From: Diphasiastrum complanatum
Taxonomy: Eukaryota > Streptophyta > Lycopodiopsida > Lycopodiales > Lycopodiaceae
Assembly (NCBI GenBank): GCA_029204225.1
Contig: CM055099.1
Span: 51,169,298 to 51,233,297 of the forward strand
Length of the DNA stretch: 64,000 nucleotides
Reading direction: 5' to 3'
Part shown: positions 14,464 through 25,198 of the stretch, in pieces
How positions within the stretch are numbered: the first letter of the stretch is position 1
How the letters are laid out: each line of letters begins with the position of its first letter
The notes under the pieces: model-generated
What the model was told of the DNA's origin: nothing
The model's database searches: none
The model's input: only the letters and a program-made list of their open reading frames with translations
Program-made: the position numbers and the translations under genes

Positions 14464-14762
14464 TTATAACATGTAACAGGACATGAAGTGTTCAACCGAG
14501 GTAGGCTCATGGTTGTAGACAGCGGCGGTAGTGGTCGTCACAGCAACCGTTACGAGGCCTACGATGCCCACAAATCCAGCCATTGCTTTGTCTTTGCGAT
14601 CCAACAATGGTCGAAAAATCGTTGTTCGCAATTCTTGTCTGCAGCGGCGAATTAGCCGTCTGTGATCAAGGCTAAACTCAAACACTCCCTTCCCCGCTAT
14701 AACTCTTTCAGTAAGCTCAGTCAATACAATACAGATCACAGACAACTGATTTATCTGAAAAA
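14464..14762 (-). CDS. Possible terminal exon of an unrecognised small gene
   Basis: On the minus strand a TTTTTTCAG acceptor (ending near 14759) opens a frame through LTELTERVIAGKGVFEFSLD to MAGFVGIVGLVTVAVTTTTA and a TAA at 14464. The stretch is richer in G+C than its flanks, the only such island in this part of the window. The product would have a basic middle (RRCRQELRTTIFRPLLDRKD) and a hydrophobic segment near its end, which could be one membrane pass. I do not recognise the family and find no clear upstream exon, so it may be chance. Overlapping frames at 14145-14439 on both strands would be its 3' UTR or noise. Confidence 0.25.
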
Positions 14763-16844
14763 AGAAGAGCAATGGCGGAGGAAGGCTGCAGACTGCATAC
14801 AATCAAAGCATAGATAGCAAAGGCAAATTGCAATTGCTACAAATCAGATACAAAACGAGATCAACCACTTTGTTTTTGTTGGGTTATTTGGATCCTCCTT
14901 CCTCATATAATGATCAGTGTATCTGTGCTTGGTTTGATGTATTAATGAAGTCAAATCAACATGAGAGCATCAAGCGTGGGATATTTGTTGTAATCAGCCA
15001 AAACTAAAGAATATTTATAGAACATGGTCAAGTTTAGGGAAAGACCAAAAATCCTCATTTTGCCTTGTATTTTAAAAACGAGATGATTGTGGTATGCCAC
15101 AAAAGCCTTACCATAGTATTGACTTGTAGTTGAATACTAGTCTGATTGTGGTATGCCACAAAGGCTTTCCCATAGTGATGATGTTTTTCTTAGAAATGTA
15201 TGAAATTATGAATTTATCAAAATAAAAATTTTATTGACTGACTAGATACAAGGTAATGATCTATTTTTTAAACCCAATTGTCATCGAAATTACGGCATAA
15301 TTGACATTAACTTTTCTTATCTCGACGATTGAACATTCATTTGAATCGTCTCCAAGGGCTGAAAGATATGACAATATTCAACATATATTAAATGATATTG
15401 ATGCAAATATACGATTCCTAATGTTCGATTTATATATCTCATATAACACTATTGAAGTTAAAAATATTTGATTGACCATTGCACAATTATTAATCAATTT
15501 ATGATGTTGATGTTAGTCCTAATGATGAACTCATTTATTATGTTATAATCATGATATTTGTTAGTGAATCTTCTAGCATTTCACAATATCTATAGAGAGT
15601 GACTAGACCATATTGGTGTAGATTACCTCATATTGACTTTCGTTGAATGAAATTTTAATCTATTTGATAACATCGTGTCATCATCCACCACTATTCACAC
15701 CATGGGTTTAAAGACACCTTGCGGGATGTATGAGTTCTCACCAAACAAAGAAAAACAATGAATTACTATAAGGATAGAATCGAACTATCAAGTTTAGACA
15801 ATGACTGACTGGTAGTATACCTAGGTAGGTGTCTAATTAGACAGCCATGAAGAGAGCAAAAATTTAGACATCTATGACAACCGTGCAATCTTCGAATTAG
15901 ACATTCTATGTCAGACAGTGGAGAGAGCGTGAGGGAGAGAGAGATACAAGACCGCACTTAGTTCCTCTTGACAAAGCAAGACTGAAGCTCTTTAAAGCCT
16001 TTATTCATAATCCAACAAGGTAAAGTACAACTGAAAAGTCAAATACAGTACTAGAAAGCACCATAAAGCATAACCACTTTCAAGACGTCCAGCTGATACC
16101 TGCCACCATCCCACAAAACAAAACCGCTCAAGTTAGTTCAGTGAGGAAGACAGTGTCATAGTCGAGCAACAGTTGTTATTCATGTCCAGAAAAAGTTATA
16201 CTACTTAACAGCTTTGAATAGCATTTCAAAACATAGTCCAGAATTACCAAACACACAATGTTTTAGCGATAGGCCAAGCCGTAATATCACCGTATCAGGG
16301 TGAGTGCCATATTGATCAGCTTACGCTCAATTGGTCCGTATCAGTTCGTTTTAATCAAAGAGGAGTATGAAAAGTTTAAATCGTTTGGAGTTTTATTTAG
16401 CCAAAAGACCTAGTGTGAACACGTGTGCTGGTATCAGAGCAAATCCATGCTATACTGACCCAAGTGACCCTTATAGCGTAAGGTATGTCACGCACTGATG
16501 TCCATACTTCTGAGCATATCCATGCTTTCCAATTGTATCTCACCAAGAGTCTAAAGTAGCACTAACAGAGGTAAGGTGAAGTGTTGCCATGTGGCACAAT
16601 TGATATCTTCATCAAGGACCTCTGATTTTGAGATACTTATGTAGTCTTATCCTAGAAACTGTTGGAAATTAAGCCCACAGTTGTCTCCTTGGAATCATAA
16701 CTTAGACAGCCAATTTATTTGAAGAACGTCTACAACGGGCTTCCGGCTGATCTCCAACAAAGGGTAGCCAATCCTGTCATAATTTCAAGTTCAGATGATA
16801 AGTTTAATAACTTGAAGTCATTGAAGACTTGGCCATCTTCAAAG
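14763..16844. other. Intergenic with minor repeats
   Basis: A 59-bp direct duplication at about 15082-15172 carries the 14-base inverted repeat TGTGGTATGCCACA twice (15088-15101 and 15147-15160). At about 16720-16840 a short plus-strand frame, YLKNVYNGLPADLQQRVANP, has retrotransposon-gag character. Nothing else was recognised. Confidence 0.5.
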
Positions 16845-16959
16845 ACTTCCACAAACTTGCATTTGCAACAAGTTTGCAGATGAGTGTCACCTTTTTCACA
16901 TTTTTCGCCTATTAGAAATTACGTGCAAAAATGCAGTGTCGTCGTTTTTGCATTTTTCG
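16845..16959 (+). repeat. Left part of an LTR relic split by a copia insertion
   Basis: GTGCAAAAATGCAGTGTCG and CACATTTTTCG words match the LTR at 27298-28248 in inverted orientation (about 27950-28030). The remainder of the same LTR continues at 22362 after the inserted element. The outer ~300 bases of the LTR are missing or unrecognisable. Confidence 0.6.
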
Positions 16960-17622
16960 TGTTAGAATTTAGCAATTTTCACATGGTTTTTTATGTATAT
17001 TAGACATCTATGTGGATCCACATGCGTAAGGACCTATCCACATGTGTGAATTGACACTTGTAATATTCAAATCCATTTTGATTAGCTTTCATTTGAGTCT
17101 AATATGACATCTCCTAAATTATAGGAGTTAGGTCCTAGATTGTAGGAATCTAGAAGGGCAACACAAACCACCAATGGATGATGTGGCAAACTTGATAGAT
17201 CTTATCCAAAGTGGATATGGATGAGTACAATGGGCTGTCCCAAACGTGCTGGATGCAGCTTAGAGAGAGATTATGATGATTTTGTACTTGATCCATGATG
17301 GATCCATTATTGAGCAATTATGAGAAATCTTGGTTTTGTGGAGCAATCTTGATGTTTACACTCTCTTAAGCACTTTGTTTATGGATGAATGCTAAGAAAA
17401 TGTTTAGTAAACTATTCTCTGTTATCAGGCCGTACATTAGCTGTACTTCACACGTGTGAAGTCGTGGGTCATCATAATTTGATTGTTCTTGCTTGGAATC
17501 ACAAAGATTGTCAAGTAGAAGCTAGATTTGGAAGCTAGTCTTGATATAGATCAAGATCCCAAGCTACCAATCACTCTTTGTGATCATTTCTAGATCAAAT
17601 TCAGTCCTTTACTCTGAATTTT
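16960..17622 (+). repeat. 5' LTR of plus-strand copia element
   Basis: 663 bp, TGTTAGAATT to GAATTTT. It contains an 18-bp palindrome ACTTCACACGTGTGAAGT at 17445-17462 centred on the G-box CACGTG. Confidence 0.9.
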
Positions 17623-17636
17623 TGGTATCAGAGCCA
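17623..17636 (+). promoter_or_regulatory. Primer binding site, initiator-Met tRNA type
   Basis: TGGTATCAGAGCCA immediately after the 5' LTR. Confidence 0.9.
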
Positions 17637-18243
17637 AGTCAAAGAGCTTAGTTGATGATCCAAAAATCTTCATTTTGTTGAAAGCATTGGTGCTAGATTC
17701 ATTTTAAGGAGAGCAACCTTTTCTAATAGTTTACTTGTAATGTTGAGGTTCAGATTAGTGTGGAAAGTTCAGATGTACTTCTCACATGTGTGAGAGGCTG
17801 CTGGAGTTGTACTTTCACCAAAACTTTGTGTTTTTTCAATATTTGAGCTTCAAACAAGTTTTGAAGAGTGAAACTAGTGATGTGCTTATGAAAAACCATC
17901 GTTTCCTTTATAGATTTGATGAGTAAATGGTGTTAGAAGCTTATTAAACCTACAAATCCTTGAGAGAGAGTTTGAGCCTTATGTTTTTTAGTTCTAGAGT
18001 GAAACTAAAACCATTCTAAACACCATAGGAAGGCATTGGCACTTCCAAGAATCAAATCCAAGTTTCTAAGTGAATAGATTGTGTAGAATATGCTTTTCCA
18101 AATCTTTTTGGGTTCAAGATCATTAGAGATCTTGCTTCTTGAGTCTTGTGAGATTCAAGAGAGTAGCATTGTAGCTAAATTTTGAGAAAGAGTGAAGGGA
18201 GAGCCTTTGAATAGTACATTTGTTGTACTTGTTACTAGATAGA

Positions 18244-19572
18244 ATGGGTTCAATTGGAGCCTATCTTCTTGAGGCTAGTGAAAGGCTAAATTCTAATAAT
18301 TATTCAACTTGGAAAGTAAGAATGGAGTCTCTACTTGTGCTCCAAGATATGTATGATCTTGTCATAGGAGAGGAAGAAGAACCTCAAGGAGGGCAAGATC
18401 TAGTGAGGTACAAAAGGAGAGCTAGACTAGCATTACATTGCCTAAAAATGAATGTTAGTAATGAACTTCTAAAGGAAGTGGCATCTTGTACCTCGTCCAA
18501 GGAGGCATGGGACTACCTTAAAGGGATTTATGAATCCAAAAATACCTCTAAAGTGCTTATGATTAGAAATAAAGTTCTTCAAAGCATTAGAGGGAGTTCA
18601 TAGAGTGCTCAAGAGTATGTCTTGAGAATAAAATCTCTCAACAAAGAACTTTCCATCATTAGTGAGGGTATTCATGATGATGAACTTGTTCAAATCATTT
18701 TAAATGGTCTTGGAGATGAGTTCTCCAATCTTGTACAAAGCTTTGCTATTCAAGATGCACTACCTTCCATTGACAAGCTCCATAGTGTGCTTGTGGCCAA
18801 GGAGAGTAGGATCCTTCATGTCAAGCAAAGGATTGGATCCTTGAAGTTGCATGATGGTGATGAGAAGGCCAACTTCTCAAGCAAGGGAAAGGCAAAGTCA
18901 AAGAAGAAGATCCAACACAAGGAGACCAAGAATGATGATCAACCATCAAGCTCCAAAGGTGGAAAGAAGAACAAAGCCAAACTCAAGTGCTTCTTTTGTG
19001 GAAAGAAGGGGCACTTTGCATCCGAGTGTTTCAAGAAGAAGAATGCACAAGGAGAGAGCAAACAAGGCAATCTCACTCTTGAGGAAGATGAGGATGAAGT
19101 GGATTCATCTTTGATGGCTTCTACATTAACATCAAAGAGCTACTCCAATGACACATGGTGGATTGATAGTGGGGTTAGTTCCCACATGATATTCCAAAAG
19201 GATTTTTTCTCAACTCTTGTACCTTTTGTAGATTGTAAAAAGTCTATTCTAACAAGAAGTGATCAAGAATGTAGAATAGATGGAGTGAGAACTATTCCCT
19301 TAAGTCTTGGATCCTATAAAAGAGTAGATCTTGATAATGTACTCTATGTTCCTACACTCACTAAGAATTTGTTAAGTGTAGGACAATTGATGGATGATAG
19401 CTTAGATGTCCATTTTAAGCAAGGTGTTTGCTCCATAATGATGAATAGTACTTGCATTGTAAAGGGATTCAATAAAGGAAGGCTTTTTAAGCTAGATGCT
19501 AATGTTTTTCTTGGAAGTGTGAACATGGTGAAGGAGGAGCTCAATCAAGTGGAGATTTGGCATAAGAGGTAA
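18244..19572 (+). pseudogene. Copia gag-protease with in-frame stop
   Basis: Starts MGSIGAYLLEASERLN, the same gag start as in the element at 40580-46580. TAG at 18601 interrupts the frame after 119 codons, and the same frame resumes at once. Then come the rest of the gag domain, a lysine-rich linker and one zinc knuckle, CFFCGKKGHFASEC (C-x2-C-x4-H-x4-C, near 18988). The protease follows with WWIDSGVSSHM, where the usual DSGAS has become DSGVS. The frame ends at WHKR just where a deletion has removed the integrase zinc finger and core. Gag packages element RNA into virus-like particles in the cytoplasm; the protease would cleave the polyprotein. Confidence 0.85.
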
Positions 19573-21034
19573 ATCCAATGGCATTAAAAGAGAGCTTACA
19601 TGTACTTATAGTCCTCAACAAAATGGTATAGCCGAGAGGATGAATAGAACACTTTGTGAGTGTGCTAAGGCTTTGAGGTTAGATGCATCTCTACCTAAGT
19701 CCTTTTGGGGAGAGGCTATTATTTGTGCAACTTATTTGTGTAATAGATTGCCATGTAAGCCCATTGGAGGCATAACATCTTATGAGGCTCTATTTTGTAA
19801 GAAGCCGAATCTTAAAGATCTAAGAATTTTCGGATCTACTTGCTATGTTTTTCAAGCATTAGATACAAGAAAAAAGGATGATCCTACTTCTATAAAGGGT
19901 ATCTTTGTTGATTATGCTGAAAATAGCAAAGGATATAGAGTCTATAATCCAATCACTAAAAAGATTTTAGTGAGTAGAGAAGTTACTTTTGATGAAGGTA
20001 ACTACTACAAGTTGAATGAGAAAGCTTCTAATCCATCTTATGTCAAGGATCTTGTAAGGTCTGAGGAAGAGCCTACATGTGATCAAGATCTTGAAGATCC
20101 ATCTCAAGATCTAAGGACTCCAAGGAGATCTACAAGAAGGAAGGCAGAGCCCTCAAGGCTCACCTATGTTGACAGAGGTGAACAAAGGGAAGATCTACAT
20201 TCACTTACCTCTTACACTTTTCTAACTTCTATGTTTGATGAGCCAAGTTGCTTTGAAGAAGCTATGGAGTCACAAGAATGGAGGGATGCCATGCAAAAGG
20301 AGTATGATGCTCTTATGGAGAATCATACATGGAAGCTTGTGGATCTTCCTCATGGAAGAAAGCCACTTGAGTGCAAATGGATCTATATATTGAAGTACAA
20401 TCAAGATGGGAGCATCAACAAACACAAGGCAAGGCTAGTGGCAAAGGGGTTCTTGCAAACCAAGAGAGTAGATTTTGATGAAACTTTTGCTCATGTTGCT
20501 AAGCTAGTTTCCATAAGGTTGATTATTTCCCTTGCAACTACTTTCAATTGGCCTCTATTTCAACTTGATGTGACTAATGCTTTTCTCAATGGATATTTGA
20601 AAGAGGAGATTTTCATGAGGCAACCCGAGGGCTTCATCAAAGAAGATCAAGAGGAAAAAGTGTGTTTGTTGCTAAGAAGCCTTTATGGGCTTAAGCAAGA
20701 ACCTAGAGCTTGGTACTCTAGGTTGAATACCTTCTTGAACTCTATTAAGTTTGTTGTAAGTGCTTATGATCCTTCTTTGTACTTAAGATTTGATGGTAAG
20801 ATCATCATTCTCATTTTGTATGTTGATGACATTATCCTTAGTGGAAATGATCATGTTGGTATACAAGAAGTGAAAGTAGCATTGTTTAAAGAGTTTAAGA
20901 TGGTGGATCTTGGTAATCTTCAATTCATACTAGTAATAGAAGTTTCAGGAGGCAAGGATTTGAGTTTTTTTTGTCAATCCAAATATGCTTCTTCTAGCTT
21001 AGAAAAGTTATCACACTATATAGGAGACTTGTAG
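19573..21034 (+). pseudogene. Copia integrase C-terminus and reverse transcriptase, deleted
   Basis: Compared with the intact relative, about 130 codons between WHKR and SNGIKREL are absent. These include the HHCC zinc finger and the first two integrase acidic residues; the frame picks up at YSPQQNGIAER. The RT domain from about 20280 is well kept, with QLDVTNAFLNG, LYGLKQEPRAWY and the catalytic LYVDDIILSG (near 20815). A second deletion of roughly 90 bases near 20998 removes the stretch around the conserved METP site and shifts the frame, giving a stop at 21034. Confidence 0.85.
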
Positions 21035-21690
21035 GCTCCTTGATCTATCTTACTATAACTAGGCCTGATCTAAGTTATAGTGTAGGTAAACTAGGCCAAT
21101 CTGTGCAAAATCCATTGGTTTGTCATTAAAAAAGTGCAAAAAGGGTGTTGAGGTACATCTCGGCCACCAAGAACTTTGGCATTCTATATGATGGATCTAA
21201 TCTTGCCTTAAGGGCATATTCGGATGCTGATTTTGTAGGTGATAAGGTGGATAGGAGGTCCACAAGTGCTTTTGTTACCTTCCTTTGCAATGGCATAGTG
21301 TCTTGGCTTTCCAAAAAGCAAGATACTATTTTTCTATCTTCAACCGAATCGGAATACAAGGCACTAACATCCACAACAAAGGAGATCCTATGGTTGAAGA
21401 GGCTTTTGGTGGAGTTGCAAGTCATGGAGGCCAAGGAGTAGCCAATAATATTTTGTGACAACCAATCAAACCAAGCATTAGCAACCAATCCCACATTCCA
21501 TGCAAGGAGCAAGCACATAGAGATTGCTCACCATTTTGTGAGGGAAATGGTTCAAGCAAAGGAGATCAAGCTACATCATGTGTCTTCTTCAAATTGCCTT
21601 GCTGATCTACTGCCAAAGGCTTCATTTATCAAGTTAAGATTAGCCTTAGGAGTTGTAGATAGATGTACTATAGTTGTATCATGTAAAAAT
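21035..21690 (+). pseudogene. Copia RNase H remnant
   Basis: Fragments TRPDLSYSVGKLGQ, then RRSTSAFVTFL, SSTESEYKAL and ARSKHIEIAHHFVRE are in the order of copia RNase H. TAG at 21439 interrupts the frame, after which the same frame continues to a stop just before the polypurine tract at 21688-21697. Confidence 0.85.
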
Positions 21691-21697
21691 TGAGGAG

Positions 21698-22361
21698 TGT
21701 TAGAATTTAGCAATTTTCACATGGTTTTTGATGCATATTAGACATCTATGTGGATCCACACGTGTGAGGACATGTCCACACGTGTGAAATGACACTTGGA
21801 ATATTCAGATCCATTTTTATTAGCTTTCATTTGAGTCTAATATGACATCTCCTGAATTATAGGAGTTAGGTCCTAGATTGTAGGAATCTAGAAGGTCAAC
21901 ACAAACCACCAATGGATGATGTGGCAAACTTGATAGATCTTATCCAAAGTGGATATGGATGAATACAATGAGTTGTCCCACACGTGCTGGATGCAGCTTA
22001 GAGAGAGATTATGATGATTTTGTACTTGATCCATGATGGATCCTTTATTGAGCAATTATGAGAAATCTTGGTTTTGTGGAGCAATCTTGATGTTTACACT
22101 CTCTTAAGCACTTTGTTTATAGATGAATGCTAAGAAAATGTTTAGTAAACTATTTCTCTGTTATCAGGCCGTACAGTAGCTATACTTCAAACGTGTGAAG
22201 TCGTGAGTCATCATAATTTGATTGTTCTTGCTTGGAATCACAAAGATTACCAAGTAGAAGCTAGATTTGGAAGCTAGTCTTGATATAGATCAAGATGCCA
22301 AGCTACCAATCACTCTTTGTGATCATTTGTAAATCAAATTCAGTCCTTTACTCTGAATTTT
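21698..22361 (+). repeat. 3' LTR of plus-strand copia element
   Basis: 664 bp, paired with 16960-17622. Contains two CACACGTGTG words at 21757-21766 and 21777-21786, where the left LTR has degenerate versions. Confidence 0.9.
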
Positions 22362-23199
22362 GACATTTTGCCTGTCAAAAATTATGAGTAAAATGCAATG
22401 TCGCATTTTTTGTCTGTGGCAGTTTACGTTCATTTATACAAAATGACAGTTTACGTTAATTTATGCAGATAGAATGTTCATGGCCAATTGTCGCCGCTTA
22501 TCAGCAAACAACTTCTGAGAAGAACTGAATGAATGCCAACGGACTCCAACCAACTGGCAATCGCATTTGATGACCTAATTACTTAGTATAAATCAACTGT
22601 TCATACATCTCATTATCAATAAGTCAATGATCAATCAACATTGTAAATTGTGAAGGAGTTGAGTGTTATTACACGACACTTCTTGCGCTCTCATCAAGCA
22701 GATCGTTCACAATCAGAATGTATTGTTGTTAGCTCTCCATCAAGCTTTCAAGCTTGAACTCTCTTGAGCATGCTAGCTCAGTCTTCTAGAGATTTATTTT
22801 AGAGTTCCTATTGCACTACTGTTGTTGCACTACTGCTGATCAGTAGAGTCGCTTATTTTAGACTTATTCTCAGTTACTCAGAGACCGCTTTAGAATGCAC
22901 GGTTTCTATCCACTATTGTCTTGCGCTCATTAGCATCTGATCTTGCTTTTCTGAATCAATACTATTTCCTTATTGCGTTCAGTTTGTGTCAGAATGCATG
23001 CATCTCTGTATTGCTTTTTTGTAACTGATAGAAATTGTTTGAGAATTCAATACTTTATGTTTGGCTACGTGATCACTTAGTATCTAGCGAAAGTTAGTTG
23101 CTAAATATTGGACTTACTGCTTTGTTCAATTTTTTATAGGCGTAGTCATGCATTGGAACTAGGAATTATTTACATTCTATTACTCACCTATTTCTGACA
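22362..23199 (+). repeat. Right part of the split LTR relic
   Basis: Aligns base for base, in inverted orientation, with 27298-28000 (for example GAATGCCAACGGACTCCAAC at about 22531). It ends TTTCTGACA at 23199. On the plus strand it has the opposite orientation to the LTR at 27298, and directly abuts a minus-strand gag relic. Confidence 0.8.
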
Positions 23200-24486
23200 C
23201 TTCGCTTTGAGAATTTGGCAATCCTAGATCTCATGGTTATTGCGTTTGCAATACCTACAAAAATCTTCTTCTTCGACGAATGTGGATTTGATGATTGTTC
23301 TTGACTTTGAGTCTGATTCAATGCAAACTACTTGGAGCTTTTCTGCTTTTGTCGTTTCGAGCCCTTGTTGACATATAGAGCATGAGACAAAGAAGTAGAC
23401 AAAGTGTCTTGACTTCTTCGATTATCGCAGCAACATAGTAATAACTCTGATCAGAGTTTAATCTGACTGTATCGTGATGATCATCATCCAGTTCTCATAT
23501 GTAGAGGGCAGGCTTGAAAGCAATGTCATAATTGCATCTTAATCATCTATAACTGATCCAACAACGACCATTTGTTGCAAGAGATTCTTAAACTGGTTAA
23601 TATTATTTTTGAAGAGAATCATTATTCGACATCGAGTGTGAAGAATTTTTTTCAAAAATGTAAATTAGGAGTTACGTCTCTCACATCATATAGTGAGCTC
23701 AGGATGTCCCAAACTTCTTTCAAAGTTTTAGCTTCAGCTATGTGGCCAATTTGAGTATTTGATATATTGAGGATAATAAGCAAGAAAGCTTTACCATCCT
23801 TCGATTTCCATTTTGAGTCTTCTGTGTTGTTAAACTATTTTCTAGCAAGGGATTGAACTAACTAGAAATGTTTAAAGGGGTAAATCAGCGAAATCAAGTA
23901 TCAGATCTCTTTACGCGAGTATCGATGATTCTCTATTTGTCAATCCTGAATCTTTATAGGATACACCGTATTTTATATAAAAGAGTGTTCCAAACTTTTC
24001 ATAAATGTAATGGGACTAAGATATAATAGCTACCTTCAAGTAACAATTCAGTAATAGTTTCACTAATCTCACTATCTATAGTAGCCTAGCACTCTTCGTC
24101 TAGTGTGTACTCAATGTTAATACATATATGGATAATTGATTCTGTAAACTTCATAAAGTCTAAAAAACAGACTTCCAAATAGAGTCATTATAAATTTTAG
24201 TGGAACAATCGGCACAGCCAGTATAAGTTTTTTAAGGGTAATTTTAATATCAGTCTGAAATTACAACTTACCTCAATGACTCAGACAGACTTTGCCTTAA
24301 CTTCCTAAGATGTATACATAGGTTAAGGATTTTCAAACAGTCAGCCGGCAACAAATCTTCACTTCAATCAGTGTTACCCGTCCCTTGCTTCTCATTCCAC
24401 TTAAAATCTTAGGTTTTCATTTGTGGGCACCCAAATGTTTGTCCCAGTTTCTCCCAACTCTCCAAGAAAAATCCGTGGCCTGGGTC

Positions 24487-24650
24487 GCGTGGGTCTCCCT
24501 CCACGGGCCTCTCCTTCCCTTTCTCTCTTCGCTATATTGCTTCGTTCTCTTCAGAAGCACAAGTCGCACGGGTCTCCCTCCACGGGCCTCTCCTTCCCTT
24601 TCTTTCTTCGGTATCTTGCTTCGTTCTCTTCAGAAGCAGAAGTCGCACTG
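24487..24650 (+). repeat. ~80-bp tandem duplication
   Basis: GGGTCTCCCTCCACGGGCCT followed by CTCCTTCCCTTTCT and TTGCTTCGTTCTCTTCAGAAG occurs twice in succession. A third, diverged piece with TTGCTTCGTTCTCTTCACGAG is at about 25318. Confidence 0.85.
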
Positions 24651-25114
24651 GTGCAGGTCCGCAGCAGGGATGTAATTCAGATCGCTCCTCTTTTTCCAAA
24701 GAGGTCACAAGGACAATGTGCAGGTTTTACTCTCTTCCAGGGCAACGTCTCTCACAGAAAAACCCGTGATGTAATTCAGGTCTCTTCAGGATACTACAGC
24801 GTGGGTTTTCTTCACCACAGAGGGTCGCTTCTGATCAGCAGCAGAGATTGGCAGGTTGCCCTTCATGTTTCGGTTTACTGAATTTCAGCGTAAATAGTAT
24901 CAGACCTCCATCGATGTCGGCTAGTTATTCAGCCAGCGGACAACAGATCTCTTCAAAATCTCAACCTTCTGCTTCTGAGCGGCCGCAGACAGGAAACAGT
25001 AGTATGGAGGTAGCCTTCACAATGGCCAGTAAGATTATACAGGCATAATTGGTTTCTAAAGACAGCAAACACATTTCAATAGCAAGTATGCATGAATTCT
25101 CTCAATTGATTCCT

Positions 25115-25198
25115 CAGGAGCATAATCATTGTACTTATATCAATCATCAGATGTAGCTAGCATAATCATTGTACTTATATCAATCATCAGATGTAGTT
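25115..25198 (+). repeat. 41-bp tandem duplication
   Basis: GCATAATCATTGTACTTATA followed by TCAATCATCAGATGTAG is present twice head to tail without mismatches in the core. Confidence 0.9.

Larger units (their letters stand above)
16960..22361 (+). mobile_element. Ty1/copia element, decayed, plus strand
   Basis: LTRs at 16960-17622 and 21698-22361 both start TGTTAGAATTTAGCAATTTT and end CTCTGAATTTT. A TGGTATCAGAGCCA primer site follows the left LTR and an AATTGAGGAG purine tract precedes the right one. Gag-pol lies between in order gag, protease, integrase, RT, RNase H, but with two deletions and several stops, so the copy cannot encode a working polyprotein. LTR differences are concentrated in the first 120 bases and are clearly more numerous than in the element at 40580, so it is the older insertion. 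No perfect 5-bp target duplication is visible. It sits inside an older LTR. Confidence 0.9.

Noticed and set aside
19344-19544. Minus-strand frames under copia gag and pol (also 18851-19114, 44388-44666, 42880-43293 and others)
   Set aside because: Shadows of the real copia coding frames.
22362-22370. GACAT after the right LTR as a target duplication for the element at 16960
   Set aside because: The five bases before the left LTR are TTTCG; they do not match, so no duplication can be claimed.
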